From: Heloderma charlesbogerti
Taxonomy: Eukaryota > Chordata > Lepidosauria > Squamata > Helodermatidae
Length of the DNA: 64,000 nt
Assembly: GCA_026122225.1 (NCBI GenBank)
Contig: JANEZZ010001905.1
Span: forward strand, 3,077,501-3,141,500
Reading direction: 5' to 3'
Every line of letters begins with the position of its first letter. The stretch's first letter is position 1. The notes under the pieces were generated by a model. It did not search any database. It worked only from the letters and a program-made list of their open reading frames with translations, and was not told where the DNA came from. Both the position numbers and the translations under genes were made by a program. Shown piece after piece: positions 45,116 to 57,224 of the stretch.

Positions 45116-45992
45116 TGGACTCTACTTCAGGGAGCAAAATGTCTTGGGGACAGCACTGGATAACAATGCTTTGGGGGCGGGGGAGGAGTCTGGCCCACAG
45201 TCGGCTCTCAGTAAGTTAGAAATACAGTATCACTACAGCCAGAGCCCCAGACACATACACACACAGAATTTACTCTGAGTGTTGTAGAATACACACTTAC
45301 AAACATTCATATCCATACACTGAGTAACAATGCACAACTGAGAATGTGTAACTATGGAGTACCTATGATAGACTTCCATTTCAACTACCCAAAGTCTTTT
45401 TTACATCTATATGTGGTAAGATTCTAAACCCCTGGAGGAAACGTTTTGTTGTTGCACTTTAAATGCATCATTGCCACACCTAGACCTTCTTGTCCATTCA
45501 GAGGTAATAATCCTTCCAAGCATCAAAGTCTTCTCAAAACATACAAATGTTCACTATATATTTCTCTCAATTACAAACATAACTATTTAGAAATCATACA
45601 ACTCTTACCAACCAAAGGCCAAGCAAACCTTTTTCATGACAAGACTATCTGTAGTTCAGCTTCTTCACAAACCCGGGACAAAATGAATGCAACTTCAAGC
45701 TGTGCCTGATTTATCCCACCTGCAGGTATCTCATTGCTGAAGAGCAATATTGTTTCTTAAAGAGCCAGTCATTTACTACTGTCAAGAGTGCTCTGGGTCT
45801 TCAGCCCAGCTCCTCAGACAAAAGGGGTTACCCGTCTTGCTATCTGCATACAGATTGGTGATCATATCTGGAGCTTCAGAAGTGAAACTCAAGAATCTGA
45901 CCCACAGGCGAATGGTGCTGCTATGTGGATTCTTTGTGACCACCATGGCTACAGACATTTCCATGCCTTGAACCTCTACTATATCTTCTCAC

Positions 45993-46132
45993 CTGGCAAA
46001 GAGATGTTTCTGGATGTACTGCCGCCATCCTTGTTGTAACTGTCTAATTTCCAGCTCTTCTGTCAAATTCCACTTGTCCCATGGTTTGTAGGGTTCCATC
46101 TTCTTAATAAACTCTGTCCTCCAGTTCAGCAT
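45993..46132 (-). CDS. RTP4-like: Receptor-transporting protein gene B, exon 1
   Basis: The minus strand reads M-L-N-W-R-T-E-F-I-K-K-M-E-P-Y-K-P-W, then DKWNLTEELEI and LQQGWRQYIQKHLFA, and ends AG before the donor GTGAGA. This is the conserved RTP N-terminus (KPW..W.L and GW..Y....FAR). The 140 bases end two bases into a codon and join in frame to the exon at 43630. The reading frame stays open further upstream, but that part matches the relic 5' region at 39.2-39.4 kb and is best read as 5' untranslated sequence. Confidence 0.9.
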
Positions 46133-46333
46133 ATCATCAAGTTCCCCTTTCAAACATGCACAGCAACAGCCAGAGTAACTTTCTTTACAAGAGAAGGAAT
46201 GGATCGCCCAAGCCTGGAAACTGCTCTGTTTATTTCTTCCTTCCGATTGTTTCTTTGCCCGAGTCTGTTTGATTTGCTGCTCTACCATTCCAAACAAACA
46301 CTGGGTGTGGAGGAACTATGCTTGGTGAAAAAT

Positions 46334-46343
46334 GAAAGTGAAA
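46334..46343. promoter_or_regulatory. ISRE/IRF-type motif upstream of RTP gene B
   Basis: GAAAGTGAAA (GAAANNGAAA core) within GTGAAAAATGAAAGTGAAAT, about 200 bases upstream of the gene B start codon. Read on the gene strand it is TTTCACTTTCATTTTTCA. The gene A motif reads TTTCAGTTTCATTTCTCA, so only two of 18 positions differ. An AT-rich TATTTTAAA string lies at roughly 46357-46368, further upstream. Confidence 0.6.
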
Positions 46344-47126
46344 TAGGCTGATGCATCCTGTTTAAAATACAGCACTTCCTGCTGTTCACGATCACGCTCA
46401 TCAGTTCCACGTTCTTGCTTGAATTTTGGTGGCTTTCCTGCTGGTGTGATAATACAGAGACAAGGACGGCTCCAGCAGATGAAGCTGTTGCTTCCTCAAA
46501 TCTGTGTGAAATACTATGCTTGATATAAAAAGGGATGGGTGATATATACTGAAGGTCAATGACCGGCAACTAAGAGATGTTGCTCTTATCGGATGTGGAC
46601 AGGCTGAACAGAGTTTCAGTTAAAAGGGCTGTGCCAACAAAATGTGGAAGGAACCAGAAGAAAAGAGAATGTGCATTGCACATGGGACATTCTGGAAGGG
46701 GTAATGATGGAACAGTAGCCCCAGATGACTTGTGATTCCAGTAAAGAGCAATTGAGAAATGAATATTTCAATCCATATTTCGTGTGTGTGTGTGTGTGCA
46801 TGTGTGATAGACTAACAACAGTGTATTTAAAAATATATATTTAAGCTAAACAGTTCAGCTCCCACCCTCATCAGTAGCTGTTAAATGGGTATCAGGAGTG
46901 GCAGTTTGGAATGCCTGGAGATGAAAGTTCCTTAGGAGAAAAAACAGAGATATGAGTGGTATAATGCTTATGAATAGTCCTCCAGATTAAGGCTGTTTGG
47001 ACTAAGAGTTCTGAGTCTACAGATCCAGAAATGTTCCTTTTCGTCTGTGTCTTTTGTTTGTTCTGTTGGAAGCAACTGTAAATTGGAAGCTGAAACATTT
47101 AGCTTAAAATATATAAAAAAAAAATC

Positions 47127-47787
47127 ATGGCATCTGGCCCCATCACTTCCTGGCATATAGAAGGGGAAGAAATGGAAGCAGTGACCGATTTTACTTTCTT
47201 GGGCTCCAAGATCACCGCAGATGGTGACTGTAGCCATGAAATTAAAAGACGCTTGCTCCTTGGCAGGAAAGCTATGGCAAACCTAGACAGCATAGTAAGA
47301 AGCAGAGACATCACCTTGCCGACAAAGGTCCGTCTAATCAAAGCTACTGTTTTCCCAGTAGTAATGTCTGGCTGTGAGAGCTGGACTATAAGGAAGGCTG
47401 AGTGCCAAAGAATTGATGCTTTTGAACTGTGGTGCTGGAGAAGACTCTTACGAGTCCCCTGGACTGCAAGGAGGTCAAATCAGTCAATCCTAAAGGAAAT
47501 CAACCCTAACTGCTCACTGGAAGGACAGATACTGAAGCTGAAGCTCAAATATTTTGGCCACCTAATGCGAAGAGAAAAGTCCCTGGAAAAGACCCTGATG
47601 CTGGGAAAGATTGAAGGCAAAAGGAGAAGGGGACGGCAGAGGATGAGATGGCTAGATAGCAACACCGATGCAATGAATATGAACTTGAGCGCACTCCAGG
47701 AGAGAGCACTGGACAGGAAGACCTGGCATGCTATGGTCCATGGGGTCACGAAGAGTTGGACACGACTCAGCGACTGAACAACAACAA
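47127..47787 (+). mobile_element. BovB (RTE) LINE, C-terminal ORF and 3' end
   Basis: An uninterrupted frame from ATG 47127 to TGA 47777 (216 residues) encodes the end of the BovB protein. It includes FTFLGSKITADGDCSHEIKR, CESWTIRKAECQRIDAFELW, CWRRLLRVPWTARRSNQSIL and RRRGRQRMRWLD. The 3' end is GAGTTGGACACGACTCAGCG followed by AACAACAAC. The reverse transcriptase core is missing, so the copy is 5'-truncated and cannot move, but the intact frame suggests recent insertion. Confidence 0.95.
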
Positions 47788-47902
47788 ATATTTTTTGAAT
47801 ACTCTGTTGTTAGTCTTTCTATCTTTCTTATCCATTTTACCTTCACACTCCACAGTGGATTCGGAGCCTCCTTGTTGCTTTGCTGCTGTGCTGTTTTACA
47901 TC

Positions 47903-47903
<1 letters not shown>

Positions 47904-47949
<46 letters not shown>
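47904..47949. repeat. (TG)n microsatellite
   Basis: About 22 GT units. Confidence 0.95.
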
Positions 47950-47951
<2 letters not shown>

Positions 47952-49994
47952 TCATGGCCAGGACATGCTGACTGGGAATATAGGAGTAGCAGCCTAACAC
48001 ACCTGGCTGAGGACAGCTGGAATATGACAACGTTGTCCCATATCATAGGGGGGCATCAGCTTTTCACACAGATAGTGACAAAGACACTTATGCATGTGTC
48101 TAGGGCCAGCCCTACTATTAGGCAAAATGAGGTGGTTGCTTCAGGCAGCAAATGCTGGGAGGCAGCAGCAAGGTATTGAAGGAGAAAACTGTGTGCCATG
48201 TGGCCTGCTCTACGCCCCTACGTTAGCCTGCTGCATTCTGATGTGGTGGAGAACGTTATCCTGCCATCAGTGTTAAAGAAAAAATCAGTGGCCAGTCCAG
48301 TTGGCTTTTGAATGGGGCATGGGAAGGGGCACCACCTTGTTCTTCACCTCAGGCAGCAAAATGTCTTGGACCAGTTCTGCACATGTCACGTATCTTAGGT
48401 ACCATGTAACTTTTACAGCATTTATTAATGGAATAGAATTAGAATGATGCCATTAGTCGTTCGTTAGGGCATTGCTACACAAAGAGACGAGGGGCATAAA
48501 AGCGAGGAGAGACAAAAAGGAAAGTTAAGTGGGAACAGTCCAACACCTTTACCTTCAGTTGTGTTGATTTAAGACAAGGTGAGACTCAGGCTTCAAAAAG
48601 GCCTCTTCGGTCAGTAGCTTCCATGATCTGCCTATTCCAGGGCTGCAGAACCTCAGACCTGGGGGTCAAATCCAGCTCTTCAGGGATCCCAATCCACTCT
48701 TCTGGGGTTCCCCAAACCCCAGATTAATGAAGCACAGCACAAAAAAGAATTAGGACTTGTGTGAGCCTTGCATTGGCCACTGGAGGGTGTCTTGCATCAT
48801 CTTGGCAAGTCGAACATACAACATAGACAACAGGGTCCCCCCTAAGGACAGGGGAGAAATTTGTTCAGTGCACATTTCACTGTGAACTTACCTAGTTTCA
48901 CACCTTTAAACGACTACATGGACTGAAACTCCAGTCTCCTTCAAAATGTTCACTTCTACAAATTTTGCAACGGAGTTCTCCCATCAAAAAATGCATTCAG
49001 AATTGTGCATATTAGAGGAAATAAAGTTCAAAATGCATTACATTAGGAAAATTGCTTGCAAAAACTGTGTGTATTGGAAATACATGTATACAAAAATGCA
49101 TGTGTTAGGAGAAATGTGCACAAACATGTTTACACATTTTCATGTGTGTGTTTTGTTTTTTTAAAATTCTCCGTGTTTGGACTTAAAACACTTAAGTCCA
49201 GCGTTTGGATTTAAACATGGACTTACGTCTGTCAAATGGCTTTAAATTGGGAAAATGAGAAACTGGGAGAAATGGAAATGGAGGGATCTGTCCATTCCTA
49301 GGACTTCCTGAAATATTTCAGCAACACCCAGTTTGTCCCGCAGAGACCTCTCCACCATCCTCACTGGGGCCAAGAGCCAGTCACTGCCCCCACTCCCGAA
49401 CCAGGCTCCATTGGCAGCCATACCACCCAGCTGCTCAAGACACATTACTTCCTTGGCAAACACACTTTCTTAAAGACATTCATGACAATACAGGAGTTGA
49501 GGCATTTTTAGGAGAAAACTGGAGGGCGGGATCTTCTGGTGGGTGGGATCTTTTTCCTGGTCTTCCCCCATAAGCCCTCCCACAAGTCTTTTTCCCCCTC
49601 TCAGCTATGCTTCTTTCTGCTCTATTAGCCGACAGTGGAAAAAAGAGGAGGAAATTAGTAGGAGGGAGGGGTTATGGGGAGAATCAGGAGGCAGGGGAAA
49701 GGTTAAACGCCACCCTCCCGCCTGGCAATTCTGTCCTGCAGATATCATTGTCCACCCATTCGCCTGTCCGCCCCCACCCCCCTCCGCTGCCACACGAGCG
49801 CTACGTGGCCAACCCAGGGTTTGAGATCTGTACGTGAGGTGCACAGCACAGAATTCTCAGTCCTTTAAGACAAGTGTGGGTGGGTAGGCAGGCTGTGCAG
49901 ACCAGTGGCCAGTTTCTGGTGGGCCACCAATTGTCTGCTGTTTGCTGAAGTGTTTTTGAACCAGGCAGACCTAAGTCTCACCCAGCACGATACT

Positions 49995-50165
49995 TATGCA
50001 GCGGGCAGAGAGTGCAGCTCCATGCTTTGCATATGGAAAGACTCCAGATCAGTCCTTGGTATCTCCATGGAGATGGCTCAGGTAGCAGGTAACGGGGGAA
50101 GACCAGTGCTTCCTGCCCCCTACTGCTCTAGGAAGGCAAATAGACTGACCTGGTGTACAAAAGCT
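49995..50165 (+). mobile_element. tRNA-derived SINE
   Basis: GCTCCATGCTTTGCATATGG, TCAGTCCTTGGTATCTCCAT and CTGACCTGGTGTACAAAAGC; diverged. Confidence 0.6.
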
Positions 50166-51034
50166 TCCTAAGCTCACAAGACCACATATAATACAGATTA
50201 ATTATGCCTTAACCATTCAACAAGACTGCATATTCAAGGTCTCCTAAAAGTTCAGCGTAACTGTTTGGGGCTCGTGCATATGCGTCCTTGCTTTGCAAAC
50301 TGAAAACACATCGGCTGACCTCAGAAATCGCAGCGTGTATGCTGCACGCACACACGTAGACCACGCCAGTATGGACAACGCAGCCCTGCGTAACAGCACC
50401 CCAGCAAACATTTTGCCCCTCCACAGGAAATTTGGCCCGTTTCCTGTGGTCTAACAGAACAAACCACTTCCGACCGCCGAGACCTCAGCTGTGTCCCAGC
50501 AGTTGCAGCGAGGCCTAGACACTGTGCTGGTTATGGGAGCCAGGTGTTTTGTCTGCCCACACAGCCCTCTGGGCTTGAGGTTTGTGTACATGAGGCAGGG
50601 AGCTCAGGGTTTTGAGATGCAGCACGAGACATTTTCAAGTCAGCATTTTCTACTGCAGCAGCAGCTCTAGCTCTGCTGGCGCCTCGGGTTCGGCCGCACG
50701 CTGCAGGGTTGTGAAAGCAGGCCTTTGGGCCAAAGGAAAGAGTTTTAAATGGGGGGGGATGGGCGTGCGTGCAACTTGAATTCTGTACTATGAAAAGCAG
50801 GATTCGGTATGGTCAAAACAAACATATGTATTCCTTACATTCCTTACATTTGCAAATGCGTATTTTACATGCTTTCTTCCGTTTCTGCAAGCACAGAAAG
50901 GGGCAAGGCCTTGAAGCAGCTTTCCCTGCCTTGGTGCCCTCCACATGTTTAGGGCAATAGCTACCAGGATTCCTAACCACTGACCATGAGGAGACAGGTT
51001 GGAAGTGGAGGAGTCAAGGAAGGATTTTCTTCTC

Positions 51035-51772
51035 CCTTCCCTGTCTCACAGCAGAGTACTGTGCCCCAGTGTGGCTTAATAGTCCGTACACGAGAAAGAT
51101 CGATACACAACTGCATGAGTCAATGCGCATCATTAGTGGGACGATACAACCCACTCCCACATACTGGCTGCCTGTTTTGAGCCACATACCACCTCCAGAT
51201 GGAAGACGAAAGAGCGCCCTTCTTCAAGAATACCGGAAGATTATGACAATCTCCAGCTACCAATATTAAATGACGTAACCTACTTGGAGCAAAACAGGCT
51301 AAGATCGAGACATCCAGCCATTTCTACCACTAAAGCTCTTCTAGAAGATGATTTTAATATCCACAACACGTGGAAACAACACTGGCTAGGAAACTGTCCT
51401 CCACAATGCCGAAGCTTGCCCTGCATCTTGGAAAACCCACCTGGATTTGACCAGCCCGTGCGATATGAACCGAATTCACACGGGTCATGGTAGATGTGCA
51501 GATGCCCTTTATAAATGGGGCAAACATTACATCATCAAATTGTGATTGTGGGGCTGAAAAACAAACTACCCAACACATAGTGACGGAGTGTCAAAACCAA
51601 GCCTACAACGGAGACTTTGCTGATTTCATGGCTGTGACAACTGAAGCAAAAAACTATATCTGTAACCTAGACATACCTTTGTGCTCTTCCTGTCTATATT
51701 TTATATTTCATATTTATTATGCTATATGTTTTTATTGTAACGCGATGTGAATGTGCAATACGATAAATAAAT
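51035..51772 (+). mobile_element. Decayed non-LTR retrotransposon, reverse transcriptase C-terminal region
   Basis: Broken frames read VWLNSPYTRKIDTQLHESMR, PTYWLPVLSHIPPPDGRR, LRSRHPAISTTKALL and CDCGAEKQTTQHIVTECQ. This is the usual end of a LINE reverse transcriptase ORF with a C-rich tail. It closes with a (AAAT)n tail. It differs from CR1, L2-like and BovB copies here; I would place it near the I/Jockey/Vingi group only tentatively. Confidence 0.8.
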
Positions 51773-53330
51773 AAATCTCTCAACCCCCCTCCTCCCCCCT
51801 CACCCACTCCTGTTCTGGAGTTGGGTATAGATGTCTCACATCCAACTCAAGAACTGGCCACAGAAGAGCAAGGTAAGGTGCTGCACCTAGGGCAGACGGC
51901 CTCCCTCGTCCCCAGCGTCTGGCCTTGCGTGAGATTGCTGGCTCATGGCAAAGAGAGAGAGAATGGTAGGAACTGGCTATGATAGATTCATTATTATGGC
52001 TTCCCCGCCACGAATGTTCATGGTGTGCAACCTGATCGCACGCTTTCCCACACACTGGTGAGATTTTGACTACCACCATGTGTTTTAACAGGTTGAAGTT
52101 CACACCTAAGGCGTTAGTTGCACCGGTGATGCTACAGCGTGGACTCCGGACCGCAGAAGCAACAGGTCTCCAGCCCTCAAAACATGCACTGACAGCGGGG
52201 TGGAAAAAACAAAGCAGCAGATATTGCAGCTTCTGGGGAAGCATGAAAGAAACACACCCTGCTGAGCGCGGCCTTGGCACCCCCAGCTTCTTGAACCATG
52301 GGAAGGGAGTCATCGCAGACACCTCCTTCTTCATGAACTCAAGAACAAAGTGCCAGTTTTCACACATGCAAAAATTACACCTTTTTTTAAACGACAGAAA
52401 GTGACACACAGGGACCACTCCAGCAAGTTAGCAGACACCAAAGGTCCCACAGGGAAGACTGTCAGATCGAGATCCTCCGTGGTTGCTAACAGCGAACCAG
52501 AAAATGTGGCAACTCCAACTGTGTTGGTGGTGTGATAGCAGGAGGAAAGATAGGGTGCTGAACACAATGGGAATACGTGAGGAACGGACATACTGCAGGC
52601 GTGCAGAAGGCAGGCATTCCTCCTCCCCATAGGTGTATAATGCCAGACCAATTTGCCCAAACTATGGTTTCTGATCCTGGTTTGACATCCACTCACAGGC
52701 CATGCTCTTCTTGTCACAGGGTTCCAGCATTATGTCTGAACCATCTCAATATACCCCCGTTCCTCACACATATCTCTTCAGTGCCACTGTGCCCTGCAGG
52801 GTTACCTTATTTATTGACAGAATTTATATCCTGCCTTCATGGCAACTAATAAAATGTATACAATATTTTACATACATACATCTATAAACACAATTCCATT
52901 CAAATCCTCAAATTAAAAACACCCCATAAAAAAAATTTCCAGCAGCAATCAGAACCGCTCCCAAAAAAGGCTGTGAACAAAAATGCTTTTCTGCACTTTA
53001 ACAAATAGTTGTCCTGTTGGTCATGCTCTTTCGGGAGGGAGTCCCAGTCCAGAACTGGTCTGCTATGACTGAGAAGGCTGTGCCCTCCTCCAGCATCCAG
53101 GCTGTCACAAATTTCACTTCATGGGAAACTAGAATCTGAACAAAGTTCTATACTACGTCAATTGCCCATGAAATGTCAAAAGCGAGAGGGGGGGGAGATT
53201 TGTTGAAGGTGAAAGGGATGAGCCCTTTTCCTTTGCATCCCCCCTCACTCCTTGACACATAAGAACAGCCCTGTTAGATTAGACCAAAAGCCTATATAGC
53301 CCAGCATTAATCTCCCAAACTGGCAAAATG

Positions 53331-53910
53331 TACAGGGATGGGAAAATCAGTAAAGTTCATTTTTGCACAGTGCACAGGTTCTGGTTTGGTTTTGTTTCCA
53401 CTTTTAAGTTCATCCCCTCCCATATCTGCATGGAACTGCAAAATCTTTTTAAGTCAACACAAAAATTTGCAGGATTTTCATGTGCATTTTTTAAAAAATA
53501 CACAACATTTTTTTTCAAGTGCGCATTTTTCTGCTTGCACGTACACATTTTTCCCAAGTGATTTGTCAATGAATAATAATTGTATTTTTGTGAACCACCC
53601 AGAGAGCTTTGGCTATTGAGTGGTATCGAAAAGAAATGAAATGGATAAAGCTGTTTTTGTGCAGGTTTTTCAAAACATATAGTTTTGTGTGCACTTTTTT
53701 TTTTTAAATGTATGCATTTTTGTGCACATTTTTGGAAATGTACACATTTTGAGGGGCACTTTTGTTTTCTTTTTGCAAACTGCATCGCAGTCCTCAAAAA
53801 CATGGATTTTGACAGCCCACTGTGTTGTGGTTCAAGTCTAGGTTTGGGAAGTGCAGATTTGGGAAGTTTGCATTGAAATGCAAACCAAACACACTTCTCA
53901 CACATCCCTA
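53331..53910. mobile_element. Foldback-type DNA transposon with AT-rich interior
   Basis: ACAGGGATGGGAAAA at the left and CACACATCCCTACA at the right are imperfect inverted ends. The interior carries many TGCACATTTTT units. An L2-like LINE end (GAACCACCCAGAGAGCTTTG) is nested at 53590-53645. Confidence 0.55.
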
Positions 53911-54705
53911 CAACCAGATGCCTCTGGGAAGCACATAAGCAGGACATTAGCACAGTAGCACCCTCCCGCTCATGCCGCCCAGCAGCTGGTACTGCGAGCA
54001 TGCTGCTCTGATACTGGAGGTCCTACATAGCCATTGTGACTAGTAGCCATTGATGGCCTTCCTCTCCAGCCATTTCCTCCCCTTTCTCATCCCCTGCTCC
54101 TCTCTCTCTTGCCCCAGTCCTTGAGCCAGGCAAATAAGATCTTCCTAGGAGATCAACAGCCCATGACATGTGTAGCACCAGCTATCTATGCTCCCATCCA
54201 AAGGGGAGCACATGCATAGACTCAGTGGAAGCCACAGAATGGCTCACAGCCCCTTGGAATCTCACGCTACCCTAAACATATGTGTATGTGCAGGAGGTGG
54301 ATTTCCAAAGCCCATCATGCACTGGCCAGGTAGGACTAAATATTCTAGACCCTGCAAGGCAACTCTTACTGGAGCAATCCCAGGCTGATGGTCTGAGCCA
54401 GCTGCTTATCTGTCGCTTAGCCCTGGATCCTGGGTTCAGTCCGCAGAAGACAGCACTCCTGAGCACGTGCAGCATGGTTGCCTTTTGCCATTGCCCAGGA
54501 TGCTTCTGCAATTCAAAGGCAAGGCATTTGCAACTCAGAGGATGTGGCTTGCAAGGCGAGTCTGGAGCCCCGGACGTGTCTGCTTTCACAAATGAATCAC
54601 TGGCTGTGCCATTAGCATTTGTGGTGCTGCCCCCAGATCCGTGCACAGGGGGGAATCAAAAGCAGGGGGGGAGTCTCGCTCGTGGCGCTTCCTGCCCCTG
54701 TCCCC

Positions 54706-54909
54706 TCAGTGCGGCTGCGCTCTGCGGTTCGCCCTCTTGTCCGAGGCAGCAGGGACAGGCTTCTCCTGCGGGAAGATGATGGTGGCATATTCTGTCCGGG
54801 CAGAAGGGGAGCGCTTGGGCGGGGAGGGCCTCCTTGCACTCCCTGCCACATGGAACTCCAGCACTCCATAATCCACTGTGAACACGGACATGCCGGGGGG
54901 CTCTTCTTC
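54706..54909 (-). CDS. PDCD1: PDCD1 (PD-1) final exon: cytoplasmic tail with ITIM and ITSM
   Basis: The minus strand reads E-E-E-P-P-G-M-S-V-F-T-V-D-Y-G-V-L-E-F, then ARTEYATIIFPQEKP, and ends at TGA 54706-54708. VDYGVL is the ITIM (VxYxxL) and TEYATI is the ITSM. The framing VF.VDYG.L.F and TEYATI.FP is the signature of the PD-1 tail, through which SHP-2 is recruited to dampen T-cell receptor signalling. The acceptor AG is at 54910-54911; an in-frame TAA lies nine bases before the exon (54916-54918), so the exon cannot extend much further. It begins in phase 0, as I recall for human exon 5. The 67-residue piece is shorter than the human exon and the part after the ITSM is not conserved. The short exon 4 between this and 62224 was not located. 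Confidence 0.85.
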   Translation of the reverse strand, partial: EEEPPGMSVFTVDYGVLEFHVAGSARRPSPPKRSPSARTEYATIIFPQEKPVPAASDKRANRRAQPH

Positions 54910-55064
54910 CTTCCGTTAAACCAAGAGAGGGAGAGGTTCACCAAGCGCACGCATCAATGATTGTCACTTTTTAACAGGGGGATCTCCAAACTAAAACAAG
55001 AATACAATGAAGCTGGAAGAGAGGGCTATGGGGGGCTGTCCGCCGGAATGGTCAAAGGCGAAGG

Positions 55065-55385
55065 TGTTGAGAGGCTGGCCCAGAGGCCACATCCAGCCCT
55101 CCTGGGTGCCCCAGATGGCCAAGCCCCTTTTCCTGGCTCCACCCCCTTTCCCCCGAACGCAGATCAGGCCGCACATTTTTCTAAAACATTGGGATGCCTC
55201 TCCTAAGACTTACTTACCGGCAGTGAGAGTCGTAAGCTAACATATCCTGGCACCTTTTGATATTTCCCCCCCCCCCGCCGACTTTTGCATTTGGCCCCAG
55301 CCACCACTGGAATGTGGCCCCCAAGAAAGTATCTGAAACTGAATTTGGCCCTCAGGCTGAATAAGGTTCCACAACCCTGGTTAAA
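55065..55385 (+). mobile_element. hAT-like non-autonomous element, diverged
   Basis: CCCTCCTGGGTGCCCCAGAT, CTCCTAAGACTTACTTACCG and GAATTTGGCCCTCAGGCTGA match the 33748 family. Confidence 0.7.
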
Positions 55386-56304
55386 TGGAACCTCTGTGTT
55401 CAGAGACAGGGTACCTCTGAGTACCAGGTGCTGGGAGCAAATGACAGGGAAAGATGATGATGCCCTTTGTGCCCTGCTTGCGGGCTCCCAGAGGCCTCTA
55501 CCTGGCCACCACTGAGCAGAGAATGCAGGAAGATCCCTGCATGTAGAAAAGCAGCACAGCAACAAGCAGACTGGGCTATAAGCTTTCTCCCTGATACACT
55601 ACTTGCAGGGAGTTTTGAAAGTATGCGGGGGAGCATTCCTAAACAGCATTCCCCACCTGCAGTCTGAAGTGGGACCATTCATTCTAGGAACTCAGGATTT
55701 GGACCACTTCGTTCTTCTGCATGTATGCAGAACGAAGTGGGAGGTAGAGACTGTCAGTTGTACCACTCCAGTCTGTGGGTGCTCTCCCTTGCAAGTAAAA
55801 ATCCCCTGTGTGTAGAAAATTAGCATATTGGGGGGGAGAGTTTCTTCTTCGCCCTGAGGTGGAAGTTTACCACACATGCAGAGAGCTTTTTCTGGGCAGG
55901 AGTGTCTCTGTCACCTGCACGTTTAATTAGAGATTTGAAGGACAAAAATTGTTTCCCAAATTTTCCAGGATTTTTCCCAGGCCTTCACATCTCTACTCTG
56001 ATATGGTACGGTCAGGAATTCTAACACCTCCACCCCAGCTGAGAGGCATTTACCTGGTAATGAAGACTAGACCACCCAGCACTATACATAGCCCATCACC
56101 CCAGGCGCACGCCTATCCCAAAAGTGAGCTGAGCTTGGGAGAAAAGTGCCTGAGGCGATGGATCACAGAGAATTCAGGTGGGAAGGAGGAGAGTTCTGCT
56201 CCCCTCACCCACATAGTCCCTTAGGTGTTCAAAGCAGACTTTTAATACCTAAGGGAGTGAACTGCCCAGAGAGCTTCAGCTATGGGGTGGGGTATAGAAA
56301 TATA

Positions 56305-56690
56305 CAGTTTCTGGCCCAGCCTACCTCAAGGAGCGCCTCCAGCAACACCAGACAGGCCACTCAACAAGATCAGCCTCGGATGGCCTTCTCTCTGTCCCAT
56401 CAGCCAGGACAGCTAGGCTGGTGAGGACAAGGGAGAGGGCCTTCTCTGTGGTGGCCCCAACTCTGTGGAACTCCCTCCCTAGGGAATTCTGCCATACCCC
56501 CTCTTTAATAAGCTTCCACCACGCACTGAAAACGTGGTTATTCAGGCAGGCATTTGGGATGGGTTAGGGTATTTTTGAATAATGTTTAATGTGTAATTTT
56601 ACTGTTTTAAATTGTACTGCTGTACGTCACCCAGAGTGGCCGGGTGATCGGCCAGGTGGGCGATTAAGAAATTTAATAAAGAAAGAAAGA
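56305..56690 (+). mobile_element. L2-like LINE 3' end
   Basis: GAGAGGGCCTTCTCTGTGGT, AACTCCCTCCCTAGGGAATT and CACCCAGAGTGGCCGGGTGA, with an AAAGAAAG tail. A shorter LINE end (GAACTGCCCAGAGAGCTTCA) lies just upstream. Confidence 0.85.
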
Positions 56691-57224
56691 AAATGAAAGG
56701 ACTCCCAGTCCCCACTGATATGTTAACGGGGCAAACATGAAAGCAGCAAACACAGCCGCCCCAGTCTTGTCTAGTTTCGCCCTAAGTTCACCTTCCAGGG
56801 TGCTTTGACATGGAGGGCTCCTAGCACTAGCCGTCAGAAGGCCTTGTGCAGCTATTCCACCTTTTTCTCCCTAACAGATTTTCCATGTTAGGAGAAAAGA
56901 TGGAAGAAGCAGTAAGAAAACACAGGAGGGTCACAAGTAGAAGATGATGCCTGGGCCCCCCATCAACCTCCGTGAATGAGGCAGGGTGATGGCGCCCTAA
57001 AAGCCTTGTCTGGAACTGCCCCCCAATGTGTCCAATGAGCGCAAAGACACCAGAGCTTTCAAATCCTGGCTCTTTTATGCCTCTTAATGCTATCCGGACC
57101 TAGCTGGTCCTGTTTTTAGGCTGTACGTCCTTGAATCTGCAGGTGGAGGCTCCTGTGACTGAATGTTGCAGGGTGGGGGGATCTCTGCACATAGAAAACT
57201 AGCTTCACAGGAAGAGGCTAGGCT

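Larger units (their letters stand above)
46380..54705. other. Interval between RTP gene B and PDCD1
   Basis: No conserved gene seen. Holds the BovB copy (47127-47787), a long TG run (47904-47949), a SINE (49995-50165), a decayed LINE (51035-51772) and a foldback (53331-53910). Bases 51780-52720 have overlapping open frames on both strands without any domain I recognise. Confidence 0.45.

Noticed and set aside
51780..52418. 212-codon open frame on the minus strand
   Set aside because: Low-complexity ends, no family resemblance, overlapped by an open frame on the other strand and no splice signals that fit. Treated as chance.
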